A stretch of 49,213 bases of DNA from Parasutterella excrementihominis YIT 11859. GTDB taxonomy: Bacteria; Pseudomonadota; Gammaproteobacteria; Burkholderiales; Burkholderiaceae_F. Of this stretch, positions 27,207 through 36,200 are shown in pieces. The stretch lies in contig NZ_GL883685.1 of NCBI RefSeq assembly GCF_000205025.1, positions 1-49,213 of the forward strand, read 5' to 3'. The notes beneath the pieces were generated by a model, which was not told the DNA's origin, searched no databases, and worked only from the letters and a program-made list of their open reading frames with translations. Position 1 is the first letter of the stretch. Each line of letters opens with the position of its first letter. The position numbers and the translations under genes were made by a program.

Positions 27207-28259
27207 CTACTTGGCTGCTTTAAGAATAGCTTCGGCAGCTGTTGTGTTGAAGAAGAAACGACGGCTTTCCAGAGTAGTTCCTTTAGCAAAGAATTTGCCC
27301 GGACGGAAAATCTTGTCGCCTTTGCCCGGGGCCACGAAAGCCATCTTGGAGACGCCGCTTTCCTGTTCTTCAATACCGTATTCAGCAGGTGTGACTTCCT
27401 TCGGCATGGTCAGCACGAAAGCATGAGAGCGGCCGTTGTTGACAACGTTCCATTTACCGGTCGCAACTGGGGCTTCACCTGTCGGGGTGCAGAACATGGT
27501 TTCTCTCTTAACCGGAGTCACGCGGAAAGTGCCGCTCACAGCCTTCGGATCGGCTTTATCAAACATAATGCCGTAGGCGTGGCCGGAGACGCGTTTGAGG
27601 CAGAACGGAATGGAAGAGAAATTCTTCAGCAGTTCGTCGCTGGTGGAGGCGCTTGTGAAGTTCTGGTTGACCGGAATGACCATTTCGTCATTCAGGAAGG
27701 TTGTGTCGGCCTTGTAGGCAATAGATCCGGCCGGGAAAACTTCATTACCGACTTTCTCAGCTTCGGCAAGAGGTTCGCCTTTGCGGTTTTTCAGGAATTC
27801 GGACATCTTTAATCCGCTGACGTCGAAGGCACGAAGCTTGATACCGATTTGGACGGGGCTCTTGCTTGCACCGAACTTAAGGAGAGCGGTGCCATTCTTT
27901 TCGAAGACGACGCTGGTCGGATAAGAAAGAGAGATCTTTTCGGTTTTGGTTGCAATGTAGCCGGCATCTGTTTGAGCCGGAATCAGACCAAGGTCACCTC
28001 TGTCTTGCTTCAGCAGCAGCGGAGCTGCTCCGCGGCGCGGCTTTTTCCCTTCAACGACAGACCAAGCGGAAGTATCTTTTCCGTCAATCACCCAAACGGG
28101 ATGATTTTTCATGATCTCCTGAGTTGTCGTAGAAAGAGCAACGGGTTCTTTTGTTGAGCTCGAGAACAGGTTGTCCAGAAAACCCGCTTGGCTCATTGAG
28201 CAGACGGACACAAGGGACAAAGCAACGACTGATTGAGCAGTAATAGATTTCAAATTCAC
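27207..28259 (-). CDS. Unrecognised exported protein (350 residues)
   Basis: I do not recognise this gene. It starts with GTG, has AGAGGT six bases upstream, and begins with a Sec signal peptide (about residues 1-25, ending SQA before GFLDNLF). The mature part is mostly beta-strand-like with few cysteines (two, in SIPFCLKRV and ETMFCTPTG, possibly a disulfide), a Gly/Lys/Arg stretch (WSVVEGKKPRRGAAPLLLK) and a C-terminal region EESGVSKMAF-like in charge without a membrane anchor. No lipobox is present. It stands alone, with its own terminators, divergent from the phosphate transporter. It is probably periplasmic and lineage-restricted; no function is proposed. Confidence 0.8.
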   Translation of the reverse strand: MNLKSITAQSVVALSLVSVCSMSQAGFLDNLFSSSTKEPVALSTTTQEIMKNHPVWVIDGKDTSAWSVVEGKKPRRGAAPLLLKQDRGDLGLIPAQTDAGYIATKTEKISLSYPTSVVFEKNGTALLKFGASKSPVQIGIKLRAFDVSGLKMSEFLKNRKGEPLAEAEKVGNEVFPAGSIAYKADTTFLNDEMVIPVNQNFTSASTSDELLKNFSSIPFCLKRVSGHAYGIMFDKADPKAVSGTFRVTPVKRETMFCTPTGEAPVATGKWNVVNNGRSHAFVLTMPKEVTPAEYGIEEQESGVSKMAFVAPGKGDKIFRPGKFFAKGTTLESRRFFFNTTAAEAILKAAK

Positions 28260-28535
28260 AATAACCTCTTTAGAAATTGCTCTTACAAGTTTTGAACAAA
28301 AGAATGCTAACTCAAAAATGTGTAGAGGTTGATACTAATGCATAAAGTTTCTCATCCTCCCAAATGGCTACTTATCTCGCCTACATTGGGGATGTCGCCC
28401 ATGATAGTACCCATTATTTAGTCTGTTAAGAAGATGTAGTCTGGAAAGTAGGGGAAATGCTGAGTTTTGTGTCACGCACTCGTCATATTCACCCACTAGA
28501 ATCCCTTTGTTTTTTTATAAAGATAACCATCTACT
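28260..28535. other. Divergent control region before the phosphate transporter (276 bases)
   Basis: No gene seen. The stretch is AT-rich on the left and carries a Pho-box-like direct repeat near 28470-28486. The ATG of the transporter has no strong ribosome site (AAAGATAACC upstream). Confidence 0.5.
28470..28486 (+). promoter_or_regulatory. Possible Pho box
   Basis: TGTCAC-GCACT-CGTCAT contains two GTCA cores exactly 11 bases apart (28471 and 28482), the periodicity of PhoB sites, about 50 bases before the PiT gene. PiT genes are not always under PhoB control, and the AT-rich part between repeats is missing, so this is tentative. Confidence 0.3.
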
Positions 28536-30470
28536 ATGGATACATTTCTCACGTGCACGATGGTCTTTCTGATGCTCCTGGCAAGCTTCAACTTGTTTGT
28601 GGGTGTCAGCAACGACGCCGTGAACTTCTTGAGTTCTGCATTGGGGTCTAAGAGTGCCCGATACAACATCGTTATGGGTGTTGCCGCCGCGGGTGTTCTT
28701 TTAGGCTGCACCTTCTCAAGCGGAATGATGGAAATTGCGAGAAGCGGGATTTTTAATCCGCAGCTTTTTACCTATTGGGACGTCATGCTCATCTTCTTCG
28801 CGGTGATGCTGACAGATGTTCTTCTCTTAGATACCTTTAACTCTCTTGGTCTTCCTACTTCGACCACGGTATCTATCGTTTTCGAGCTCCTTGGTGCTTC
28901 CGTCGTTTCTGCGGCATACAAGCTGTGGGTTTCGACCGGAACCATTATCGGACTTGGCGCTTACATTAACAACGAAAAGGCCCTGTCGATTATCATCGGT
29001 ATTTTGGCTTCCGTCGTGATTGCCTTTACCTTCGGTACGATCATTCAGTGGCTGATGCGTTACCTCTTCACGTTCCGTTATCAGAAAGTTTATCGTTACG
29101 TCGGCGGTATTTATTCAGGCCTGTGCCTTACCGCGATTTTCTACTTCCTGATTGTTAAGGGTGCAAAGGGTGCTTCCTTCATGACGCCTGCGCTGATCGC
29201 GTGGCTGGATGCAAACACCGAAACCCTAATGTGGAGTTTCTTCCTCACGATTACTGTCGTTTTCCAGATCCTGATTTGGTTCTGGAACTTTAATGCACTT
29301 CGTATCGTTATCTTGGCAGGTACGTTCGCCTTAGCCTTTGCGTTCGCAGGCAACGACTTGGTGAACTTCGTGGGTGTGCCTTTAGCCGCGATGCAAAGTG
29401 CCGGTATCGCCGCTTCAGCGGAAGCTGCGAATCCCGCCCTCACGCCGACAACGCTGTACATGGGCGCTCTTAAGGAGTCTGTCGTTACTCCGACGATTTG
29501 GCTCATCATTTCCGGTTTGATCATGGTCTGCACGCTTTGGTTCAGCCCGAAAGCTCAGCGTGTGGTCCAGACTGCGATCAATTTGTCCGCCAGCGAACGC
29601 AGCGAAAAAGAACAGTTTGGCTCTACTGTTGGCGCCCGTGTTTTGGTCCGCTCCGGCCTCGGTGTCAATCGAATCATCAATCAGATCTTGCCGCGTTCTG
29701 TGTTGGATAACATCGACAGACACTTTGAAAAACCGCGCTTGAAAAAAGGCGAAGTCCCTCTGCCGTTTGACCAGGTTCGCGCCTCTGTGAACTTGGTGCT
29801 CGCCAGTATTTTGATTGCGACTGCGACCAGCATGAAGCTTCCGCTGTCTACAACCTACGTCACTTTTATGGTTGCTATGGGCAGCTCTTTAGCAGACGGC
29901 GCCTGGGATAGAGAAACGGCTGTTTACCGAATTTCCGGTGTGATGGCGGTGATCAGCGGCTGGTTCCTGACGGCTTTCACAGCCTTCATCGCCGCCGGTA
30001 TTGCCGTTCTACTGTGCATCTGGTTCGGACCAATCTTTATGGTAATCGGCGGTGTCTGTGTCGTCGCTCTTCTGGTTCGCTCCAACTTCTTCAGTAAAGA
30101 TAAGAAAGTTGAAGCGATGGAAGGTTTCGAAGCCGGTTTATCCAAAGAAGAGCTGCGTAAACGCTTTAACGCTGCGATCGACCGTAACCTGAAGCAGACG
30201 ATCGACATCTTCTCCAACACCACGATGAACTTCCTCTCGGAAGACTATTCGGCGGTGAAAAAAGACAAGCTTGAGGCTCAGGAACTCTTAGATCACATTT
30301 CTCTGCTTCGAAGCCAGTACTACCTCATGATCAGTCATGGTCAGGGTGCAGGAAAAGACTACGACGCACGTAATTACTATTACCGCACGTTCTCAAATGT
30401 CAAAGACGTTGCTCAGGATTTGCGCAATACAGTCAATCAGATGGAACAGCATCTGGCTAACAGCCACTAG
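28536..30470 (+). CDS. Inorganic phosphate transporter, PiT family, ended by an in-frame TAG
   Basis: A 644-residue membrane protein of the PiT family, which imports phosphate or metal-phosphate with protons or sodium. The paired family motifs are visible: SNDAVNFLSSALGSKSAR near residue 28 and GNDLVNFVGVPLAAMQSAG near 272, with GLPTSTTVSIVFELLGASVV and KLPLSTTYVTFMVAMGSSLA lining the transport path. About a dozen hydrophobic helices run to residue ~520, then comes a soluble C-terminal domain resembling that of the long PiT proteins known from Bacteroidetes. The frame stops at TAG (30468-30470), but the same frame continues open for 121 more codons with a coherent helical sequence, so this gene looks cut short. 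See the adjoining fragment. Confidence 0.85.
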   Translation: MDTFLTCTMVFLMLLASFNLFVGVSNDAVNFLSSALGSKSARYNIVMGVAAAGVLLGCTFSSGMMEIARSGIFNPQLFTYWDVMLIFFAVMLTDVLLLDTFNSLGLPTSTTVSIVFELLGASVVSAAYKLWVSTGTIIGLGAYINNEKALSIIIGILASVVIAFTFGTIIQWLMRYLFTFRYQKVYRYVGGIYSGLCLTAIFYFLIVKGAKGASFMTPALIAWLDANTETLMWSFFLTITVVFQILIWFWNFNALRIVILAGTFALAFAFAGNDLVNFVGVPLAAMQSAGIAASAEAANPALTPTTLYMGALKESVVTPTIWLIISGLIMVCTLWFSPKAQRVVQTAINLSASERSEKEQFGSTVGARVLVRSGLGVNRIINQILPRSVLDNIDRHFEKPRLKKGEVPLPFDQVRASVNLVLASILIATATSMKLPLSTTYVTFMVAMGSSLADGAWDRETAVYRISGVMAVISGWFLTAFTAFIAAGIAVLLCIWFGPIFMVIGGVCVVALLVRSNFFSKDKKVEAMEGFEAGLSKEELRKRFNAAIDRNLKQTIDIFSNTTMNFLSEDYSAVKKDKLEAQELLDHISLLRSQYYLMISHGQGAGKDYDARNYYYRTFSNVKDVAQDLRNTVNQMEQHLANSH

Positions 30471-30836
30471 GTCTTCAAGGGCCAGCTCCGAACCAATTTG
30501 CTTAAGGCCGTTGACGCATTGTCGAACTTCCAGAAATCTCTGTCTGAGTACGTGATGAACGGTTCGACAACGGACGAAGTGCTTCTTCGCTTATCCAATA
30601 CGAACCTTGAGGAAGTCAATGCATTCCAGCTCGAACTGATGAAGGAAATTGAAGTCAATAAGATGCCTCTTCATCGTTCTGAACTGTACTTGTCCATCCT
30701 TCAGCTCTATCGCGAAATTATCAATCGTTATACGGTCATTGTGCTGCTGCAGCGTGAGTTGAACTTCATGCTCACCGAAAGACATGAGGAAGAAAACGCA
30801 CCGGCGGTTCCGGCAAAGCCTCAGGCACAGCAATAA
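30471..30836 (+). pseudogene. Detached C-terminal part of the PiT phosphate transporter
   Basis: These 121 codons follow the TAG of the transporter in exactly the same reading frame and end at TAA. The translation (for example LLKAVDALSNFQKSLSEYVM, then ELYLSILQLYREIINRYTVI) continues the helical C-terminal domain of long PiT proteins, and an Ala/Pro/Gln tail ends it. A separate start would need TTG at 30498, with no ribosome site nearby. I read it as a nonsense-interrupted domain, or as an extension made by UAG readthrough; a sequencing error is a third option. Full length with readthrough would be 766 residues. An intrinsic terminator follows the TAA, not the TAG. Confidence 0.7.
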
Positions 30837-30858
30837 GCTAAGAGTCGTTTGACGAAAA

Positions 30859-30896
30859 AGCGGGTAGTCCTTCGGGGCGCCCGCTAATTTTATTGC
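30859..30896 (+). terminator. Intrinsic terminator after the PiT gene
   Basis: AGCGGG (30859-30864) pairs with CCCGCT (30880-30885), with TCC-TTCG-GGG in the loop, followed by AATTTTATT. Confidence 0.65.
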
Positions 30897-30977
30897 CTGT
30901 CGGAATCGTCTTGAAGACGTTGACGCTCGTTCGCATGGCTTGTACAGTGAAACGATCATTTCCTTAGGAACTGTATT

Positions 30978-31190
30978 ATGCCATTCGTTAGAATTTGCGT
31001 TACAGGCGATGAAGAACGCCCCACGTCAGAACAAAAGAAAGAGTTAATCGCAGGCGTGACGAAACTCGTCGGCGATGTTCTTGGAAAGAACACCTCAAAC
31101 ATGGTTGTCATCATTGATGAGATTCCGATGGAAAACTATGGAATCGGAGGTAAGACCGTCAGAGAACGCCGCAAAGAAAAACAAAGCTAA
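30978..31190 (+). CDS. 4-oxalocrotonate tautomerase family protein
   Basis: A 70-residue tautomerase. After removal of the initiator Met the catalytic proline is N-terminal (MPFVRICVTGDE), as in 4-OT and its relatives, and the pattern EQKKELIAGVTKLVGDVLGK and VVIIDEIPMENYGIGGKTV is typical. Such enzymes convert 2-hydroxymuconate-type enols to ketones, but many bacterial homologues have unknown substrates, and no aromatic degradation genes are nearby. The conserved arginines (about 11 and 39 in the model enzyme) are not clearly placed. It appears to be a single-gene unit. Confidence 0.88.
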   Translation: MPFVRICVTGDEERPTSEQKKELIAGVTKLVGDVLGKNTSNMVVIIDEIPMENYGIGGKTVRERRKEKQS

Positions 31191-31200
31191 CGATCAAAAG

Positions 31201-31238
31201 AAAAACCGAACCGGCCGCAAGACCGATTCGGTTTTATT
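31201..31238. terminator. Bidirectional terminator between tautomerase gene and rne
   Basis: AAAACCGAACCGG (31202-31214) pairs with CCGATTCGGTTTT (31223-31235) with one mismatch; T-runs follow on both strands. It ends the tautomerase transcript on the plus strand and rne on the minus strand. Confidence 0.75.
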
Positions 31239-31255
31239 ACATCCGATGTGTCGGA

Positions 31256-34200
31256 TTACTCTTTCTTCGTCTGGACGAGTTCAAGCGGAGCAGAGTCTTC
31301 CTGGACGACACGTTTGATGCGTTTGCGTCCGAGCTTGGGCTTGGGAGCCTCTTCTCTGACGGGAATGTCTTTTTTCGTGGTTCCGACGAGTTCAAGACCT
31401 GCTTTTTCAAGCATCGGTTTCAGATCGACCGGTTTCTCAATGGAAGCTGCTTCCTTCTGAGCTTTGACCGGAGCGGCCGTTTCAACCTGTTTGGTTTCGA
31501 CAGGTTTGACATCTGCCGGTTTTACGACAGTGTTCTCTGTCACAACGGGTTTAACAGCCTCAGTCTGGACGTGCTCAGGTTTCGGAGCTTCCTTCACAAC
31601 TTCTGCCTTGGGAGCGGCGGAACTGACGGCCTGAACCTCGGAATCGTGGCTTTCGACTTTGGTTACAAAATCTGCAGCCGGTTTGCGGGGTGCCCTTTCA
31701 CGTCTCAGACGAGCGTGTTTCGGAGCTTCTTCCGTAAGATGCAGCTTGTCTGCTTCCACACGAGGCAGATGTTCGTCAGCACGGATGGTAGCCGCGTTCA
31801 CCTGAGGAACGGCGTGTTCACTCATGACAACGTCTTCGATGGCGGCAACGACCGGAGAGACAGGTGCGGGCGGCACAACGGATCTTGAGGCACGCGGTTC
31901 TCTGTCGCCTCTGTCCTTGCGCAGACGACGTGCTCTGCGAGTGCGAGGACGCTGTTCTGTGGCGTTGGACTGTGATTCAACGGACGGCACTACACGGACG
32001 GCAGTTTCGACGATGATTCCTTCAACGGCATCTGCCGGAGCTTTCTTTTCTTCAGCCTGGACAGCCGGAGTTTCGGCAGCGACAGGGGCCGGAGTGGGAG
32101 CCGGTACGGGTTTTTCAACCTGCGGCTGAACCTGGACGGCTTCGACGGGTGCCGGAACGTTCTGTTTTTCAACAGGTTTTACTGCTTCTTCAACAGCTGC
32201 CGGAGCCTGAACGGGCTTAGCACTTCTTTTATCCTGTAAAGCGCTGTTTTCCTTCAAAGCCTTGCGAGTACGTTCGATTCTTTCAGGCTTTTCTGTCTTT
32301 TCGACAGCGGCCGGACGAACGGCAGGAACATTCTTGGCTTTTTCAACCGTCTCTTTCTGGCGTCTGTCTTCAGTCTTGGTCGGTTTTACCTGACGCGGCT
32401 GTTTGGGCGCGCGCTCAACTTTTTCCTGTTTGGCGACAGGCGTACGTGTCTTACGCTGATCGTCTCTTTCCTGACGACGATTCTTACGCTCGCCGCGCTC
32501 TTTTCTGACGGAAGATTTGTCGCCGCGGCTGGAATTGTTCTTGGCTTCTTCTTTCTCTTCAGCTTCAGAATTTCCGGTGAAGAAAGCAAGAATCTTCTGG
32601 AAGAAGCTCTTTTCTTTCTTGGCAGGTTCTTTGGAAGGTTTGGCAGGCTCAACGTGCTTCGGAGCGTCTTCTCTGACGGGCAGGCCTTTGATGACAGGGA
32701 TCTGACGAGGCTTAGTAGAAGGCGCGACGTTCTGAGCTCTGGAGTAAGGAGCTTCGGGCTCAGGAGCAAGCTCTTCCACGCGCTTGTAGCTCGGAGCACC
32801 TTCTGTCAGCAGCTGATCTTCGGTGCGAAGGCGTTCGATCTGATAGTGCGGTGTTTCGAGCGTCTTGTTCGGGATCAGGATGACTTCAATGTGGTGACGA
32901 TGTTCGATCTTGGCGATGTCGTCGCGTTTTTCGTTCAGCAGGTACGTTGCAACATCGACCGGAACCTGGGCCTGAAGAGCAGTGGTGCCGTCTTTGAGCG
33001 CTTCTTCCTGGAGAATACGAAGCACTTGAATCGCACTGGATTCGGTGTCACGAATAGCGCCGATACCGTTGCAGCGCGGGCAGGTGATGTGGCTGCCTTC
33101 GTACAGAGACGGACGAAGTCTCTGGCGGGAGAGTTCCAACAAGCCGAAGCGGGAAATCTTGGCGATCTGGACGCGGGCTCTGTCGTGACGAATAGCTTCT
33201 TTGATGCGCTGTTCGATAGCACGCTGATGGGCCGGATCTTCCATATCGATGAAGTCGATGACGATCAAGCCGCCGAGGTCACGCAGACGCATCTGACGCG
33301 CAACTTCTTCAGCAGCTTCTTCATTGGTGTGGAAGGCAGTGGCTTCGATGTCTCCGCCGGCGGTGGCGCGGGCGGAGTTAACGTCGATGGCAACCAGAGC
33401 TTCAGTGTGGTCGATCACAATCGAGCCGCCCGAGGGGAGGGGAACGGTTCTGGAGTAGGCCGTTTCGATCTGATTTTCGATCTGGAAGCGGGAGAACAGG
33501 GGCACATCGTCCGTGTAGCGCTTGACACGGTTGATCATGTCAGGCATGACGTGGCCCATGAACTGCTTAGCCTGTTCGTAGATGTCGTCGGTGTCAACGA
33601 GAATTTCAGCGATGTCCGGCTGGAAGTAGTCGCGGATCGCGCGAATCACGAGATTGCTTTCTTCAACGATCAGGAAGGGGGCCGGATTCACGCGTTCGTA
33701 TTTCTGGCCGAGAGGACCGATGGGAGCGGTGACGAAGTTGCCTTCGGTGTCTTCATACTGCGGTGTGGCAGCTTCAACAATGGCCTGCCAGAGCTGGAGA
33801 AGGTAATCAAAGTCCCATTTGAGTTCTTCGACCGTACGGCCGATACCAGCGGTACGAGCGATGAGGCTCATGCCTTTCGGTGTCGGGAGCTTGGACATGT
33901 TTTCACGAAGCTCTTCGCGTTCTTCGCCTTCGATACGACGGCTGACACCGCCTCCGCGAGGATTGTTCGGCATAAGGACGAGGTAGCGACCGGCCAAGGA
34001 AATGAAAGTGGTCAGTGCCGCACCCTTGTTGCCGCGTTCTTCTTTTTCAACCTGAACGATGAGCTCGGTTCCTTCGGAGAGTGCTTCTTTGATGGTCGCA
34101 GTGCGAACATCAACACCTTCTTTGAAGTAAGAACGGGAAATTTCTTTAAAAGGGAGAAAACCGTGGCGTTCTTCGCCGTAATCGACGAAACATGCTTCCA

Positions 34201-34357
34201 AAGACGGTTCAATACGGGTGATTACGCCTTTGTAGATATTGGACTTTCTCTGCTGACGTTCGGAAGACTCGATATCAATATCAATGAGCTTCTGACCTTC
34301 AACAATAGCGACACGCAGCTCCTCAGCATGCGTGGCGTTAAATAACATGCGCTTCAT
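31256..34357 (-). CDS. rne: Ribonuclease E
   Basis: Endoribonuclease that starts mRNA decay and processes rRNA and tRNA. The 1033 residues begin [20 protein letters not shown], with an S1 domain ([20 protein letters not shown]), the 5'-sensor region, the DNase I-like catalytic core ([37 protein letters not shown]) and the Zn-link CPRCNG near residue 427. After about 520 the chain is low-complexity. [12 protein letters not shown] near 584-595 looks like the amphipathic membrane-anchor helix, followed by an Arg-rich RNA-binding stretch and a long Pro/Ala/Val/Lys tail, the likely degradosome scaffold. I chose the ATG at 34357 (GAGGAG six bases upstream) over an in-frame ATG at 34375. It is divergent from rluC, as in most proteobacteria. 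Confidence 0.95.
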   Translation of the reverse strand: MKRMLFNATHAEELRVAIVEGQKLIDIDIESSERQQRKSNIYKGVITRIEPSLEACFVDYGEERHGFLPFKEISRSYFKEGVDVRTATIKEALSEGTELIVQVEKEERGNKGAALTTFISLAGRYLVLMPNNPRGGGVSRRIEGEEREELRENMSKLPTPKGMSLIARTAGIGRTVEELKWDFDYLLQLWQAIVEAATPQYEDTEGNFVTAPIGPLGQKYERVNPAPFLIVEESNLVIRAIRDYFQPDIAEILVDTDDIYEQAKQFMGHVMPDMINRVKRYTDDVPLFSRFQIENQIETAYSRTVPLPSGGSIVIDHTEALVAIDVNSARATAGGDIEATAFHTNEEAAEEVARQMRLRDLGGLIVIDFIDMEDPAHQRAIEQRIKEAIRHDRARVQIAKISRFGLLELSRQRLRPSLYEGSHITCPRCNGIGAIRDTESSAIQVLRILQEEALKDGTTALQAQVPVDVATYLLNEKRDDIAKIEHRHHIEVILIPNKTLETPHYQIERLRTEDQLLTEGAPSYKRVEELAPEPEAPYSRAQNVAPSTKPRQIPVIKGLPVREDAPKHVEPAKPSKEPAKKEKSFFQKILAFFTGNSEAEEKEEAKNNSSRGDKSSVRKERGERKNRRQERDDQRKTRTPVAKQEKVERAPKQPRQVKPTKTEDRRQKETVEKAKNVPAVRPAAVEKTEKPERIERTRKALKENSALQDKRSAKPVQAPAAVEEAVKPVEKQNVPAPVEAVQVQPQVEKPVPAPTPAPVAAETPAVQAEEKKAPADAVEGIIVETAVRVVPSVESQSNATEQRPRTRRARRLRKDRGDREPRASRSVVPPAPVSPVVAAIEDVVMSEHAVPQVNAATIRADEHLPRVEADKLHLTEEAPKHARLRRERAPRKPAADFVTKVESHDSEVQAVSSAAPKAEVVKEAPKPEHVQTEAVKPVVTENTVVKPADVKPVETKQVETAAPVKAQKEAASIEKPVDLKPMLEKAGLELVGTTKKDIPVREEAPKPKLGRKRIKRVVQEDSAPLELVQTKKE

Positions 34358-34993
34358 CAAGCACTCCTCAGTCACTGACGCGGACCATAGGCGTGCCGTA
34401 GAGAAAAGATATCAAACAGGTTCCGGAACAAGTGGAACGGGCAAAGGGATCTCCCTGAGTGAATCGCGGAAATTGTCCGCAGGAGGCTTTATAAAATCGA
34501 GAGAGGAGACCGCAGTGCAGGCACAATTATCCCTTCCCGTTAGGCAGGAATAGGCAGGCCGATCGAAACAGCGGAGGTAAGCCACTCTCTTTTTTCCAAT
34601 ACTTTTGCTGCACGAGTGCAGTATGTGTTCCAAAATTTGTGCGCGCATCAACCGGATGCTGCGCCCCGTGTTAATAAAAATTCTTTACAGCAAATGACCC
34701 GAAGGCCATTGGCGAGCTGCGACGATTCGAAAATCGGAGCACCGCCTATCATTCATTACAAAATCTCCTGCCGGCATCGTTGCGAAAAACGATGTTTAGC
34801 GTGTTCCGTTCATCATCGGTCAGCTCAAGCGGAGAGACCCTAGAATCGGTACGCATCGCATTCCGTTTGTCGTCAAAAGATTACAATCGGCGGAGGTCAT
34901 TGAGAACAGTTGAACCGACAGATTTCAGACGCGCAAACCTGCGGCGCCGAGTTGTTCTGACGGTCAAACCTCTCGCACAGGATTTTAGAACAA
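34358..34993. other. rne-rluC divergent gap (636 bases) with hairpins
   Basis: No gene with a ribosome site or family resemblance is seen. The stretch probably contains a long rne 5' untranslated region (minus strand) and the rluC promoter. Dyads are CTGCAC-GA-GTGCAG (34608-34621), CGATT-CGAA-AATCG (34723-34736) and CATCGTT-N6-AACGATG (34775-34794). In E. coli the rne leader folds into hairpins that RNase E itself cleaves to limit its synthesis; a similar role is inferred from position only. Confidence 0.5.
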
Positions 34994-36163
34994 ATGATGA
35001 AATCTCGCCAAAATAATGAGCGAACAGACCCAAAAAAGGGTCGTACTTCTGCGAAAAGCCGCACCCGCAGCGGAAAAGATTTGTTAGCAGACTTAAACAT
35101 TTCCGCGTCGACCGGAAAGGTCACTCAGCGCCCAAAGCCAAAGACTGCCTTACCAAGGGTGAAGACATCGGCACAAGAACCGAAAGAAAGAAAAGCCGCC
35201 GAGCCGAAGGTTATCTTCAAGAAGGTTGACGAAAGCAATGACGGTCAAAGACTGGATAACTTTCTGCTTTCACAGCTTAAAGGCGTGCCGAAATCTTTGA
35301 TCTACCGCGTAGTGCGTTCCGGCGAGGTCCGAGTCAATAAAGGACGAGCTCATGTCGACACTCGTCTGCAGAGCGGAGACGAAGTTCGTATTCCGCCGAT
35401 CCGCTATACCGAAAAAGAATCCGAACATTCGGCACCTCCCTTGAAGCTCTCGGAAATGCCGCCGATTCTTTTTGAAGATCAAAACATCATGGTCGTGGAC
35501 AAACCGGCCGGTATGGCAAGCCATGGCGGCAGCGGCATCTCTTACGGTCTAATCGAACGAATGAGAGCGAGCCGCCCGGAACTTCCGTTCCTGGAACTCG
35601 TCCATCGCTTGGACAGAGGGACTTCCGGCGTATTGGTGCTGGCTAAAACTCGGAAAGCTTTGGTGCGACTCCACGAAATGATCCGCGAAGGAGAGATGCA
35701 CAAGGCCTACCAGGCGTTGGTTAAAGGGGATTGGCAGAACGATCGTCAGCACGCGAAGTTTCCACTTTTTAAGTACGTCACGCCCTCGGGAGAGCGTCGT
35801 GTGCGCGTTGATCCGGAAAACGGGCTTCCGAGCCACTCTATATTTAGATTGAAAGAACGTTTCGGACCGGTTTCTTTAGTTGAAGTCGATCTTCTCACCG
35901 GTCGTACCCATCAGATTAGGGTGCATGCAGCAGAGTTAGGCTTTCCGCTGGTCGGAGACGAGAAGTACGGCGATTTCGCATTTAATGATGAAGTTGCCCA
36001 CGGTTTGCTGGGTGTGCCGTTCAAACGGATGTTCCTGCACTCAGGCAAGATTTGTTTTCATCATCCGATTACAGGAGAGGAACTCGAGATTGAAGCTCCG
36101 CTTCCTAAAGATTGTGTAGAGCTCATTGAGGTTTTAGAGCAAAGAAAGGCTCAGAATAAATAG
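34994..36163 (+). CDS. rluC: 23S rRNA pseudouridine synthase RluC
   Basis: Makes pseudouridines in 23S rRNA (positions 955, 2504 and 2580 in E. coli RluC). The protein has 389 residues, longer than the usual ~320 because of a basic N-terminal tail of about 75 residues. An S4 domain (GQRLDNFLLSQLKGVPKSLI, VVRSGEVRVNKGRA) is followed by the catalytic domain with HRLDRGTSGVLVLAKTRKAL (catalytic Asp) and LLTGRTHQIRVHAAELGFPL. Divergence from rne supports RluC rather than RluD. Two adjacent ATG codons (34994, 34997) can serve as start. A HAD phosphatase gene follows after 37 bases. Confidence 0.92.
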   Translation: MMKSRQNNERTDPKKGRTSAKSRTRSGKDLLADLNISASTGKVTQRPKPKTALPRVKTSAQEPKERKAAEPKVIFKKVDESNDGQRLDNFLLSQLKGVPKSLIYRVVRSGEVRVNKGRAHVDTRLQSGDEVRIPPIRYTEKESEHSAPPLKLSEMPPILFEDQNIMVVDKPAGMASHGGSGISYGLIERMRASRPELPFLELVHRLDRGTSGVLVLAKTRKALVRLHEMIREGEMHKAYQALVKGDWQNDRQHAKFPLFKYVTPSGERRVRVDPENGLPSHSIFRLKERFGPVSLVEVDLLTGRTHQIRVHAAELGFPLVGDEKYGDFAFNDEVAHGLLGVPFKRMFLHSGKICFHHPITGEELEIEAPLPKDCVELIEVLEQRKAQNK

Positions 36164-36200
36164 CTCAGTCCTCAAACCTACTAAATCAGGAAAAAGAAGA

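Noticed and set aside
30468-30470. Genome-wide reassignment of TAG or pyrrolysine insertion
   Set aside because: TAG ends the TRAP permease and dusA normally, with terminators or no extension after them, and nothing nearby suggests pyrrolysine machinery.
32654-34345. 563-codon open frame on the plus strand
   Set aside because: It is the mirror of the conserved RNase E catalytic half; rne has motifs, a ribosome site and a terminator, the antisense frame has none.
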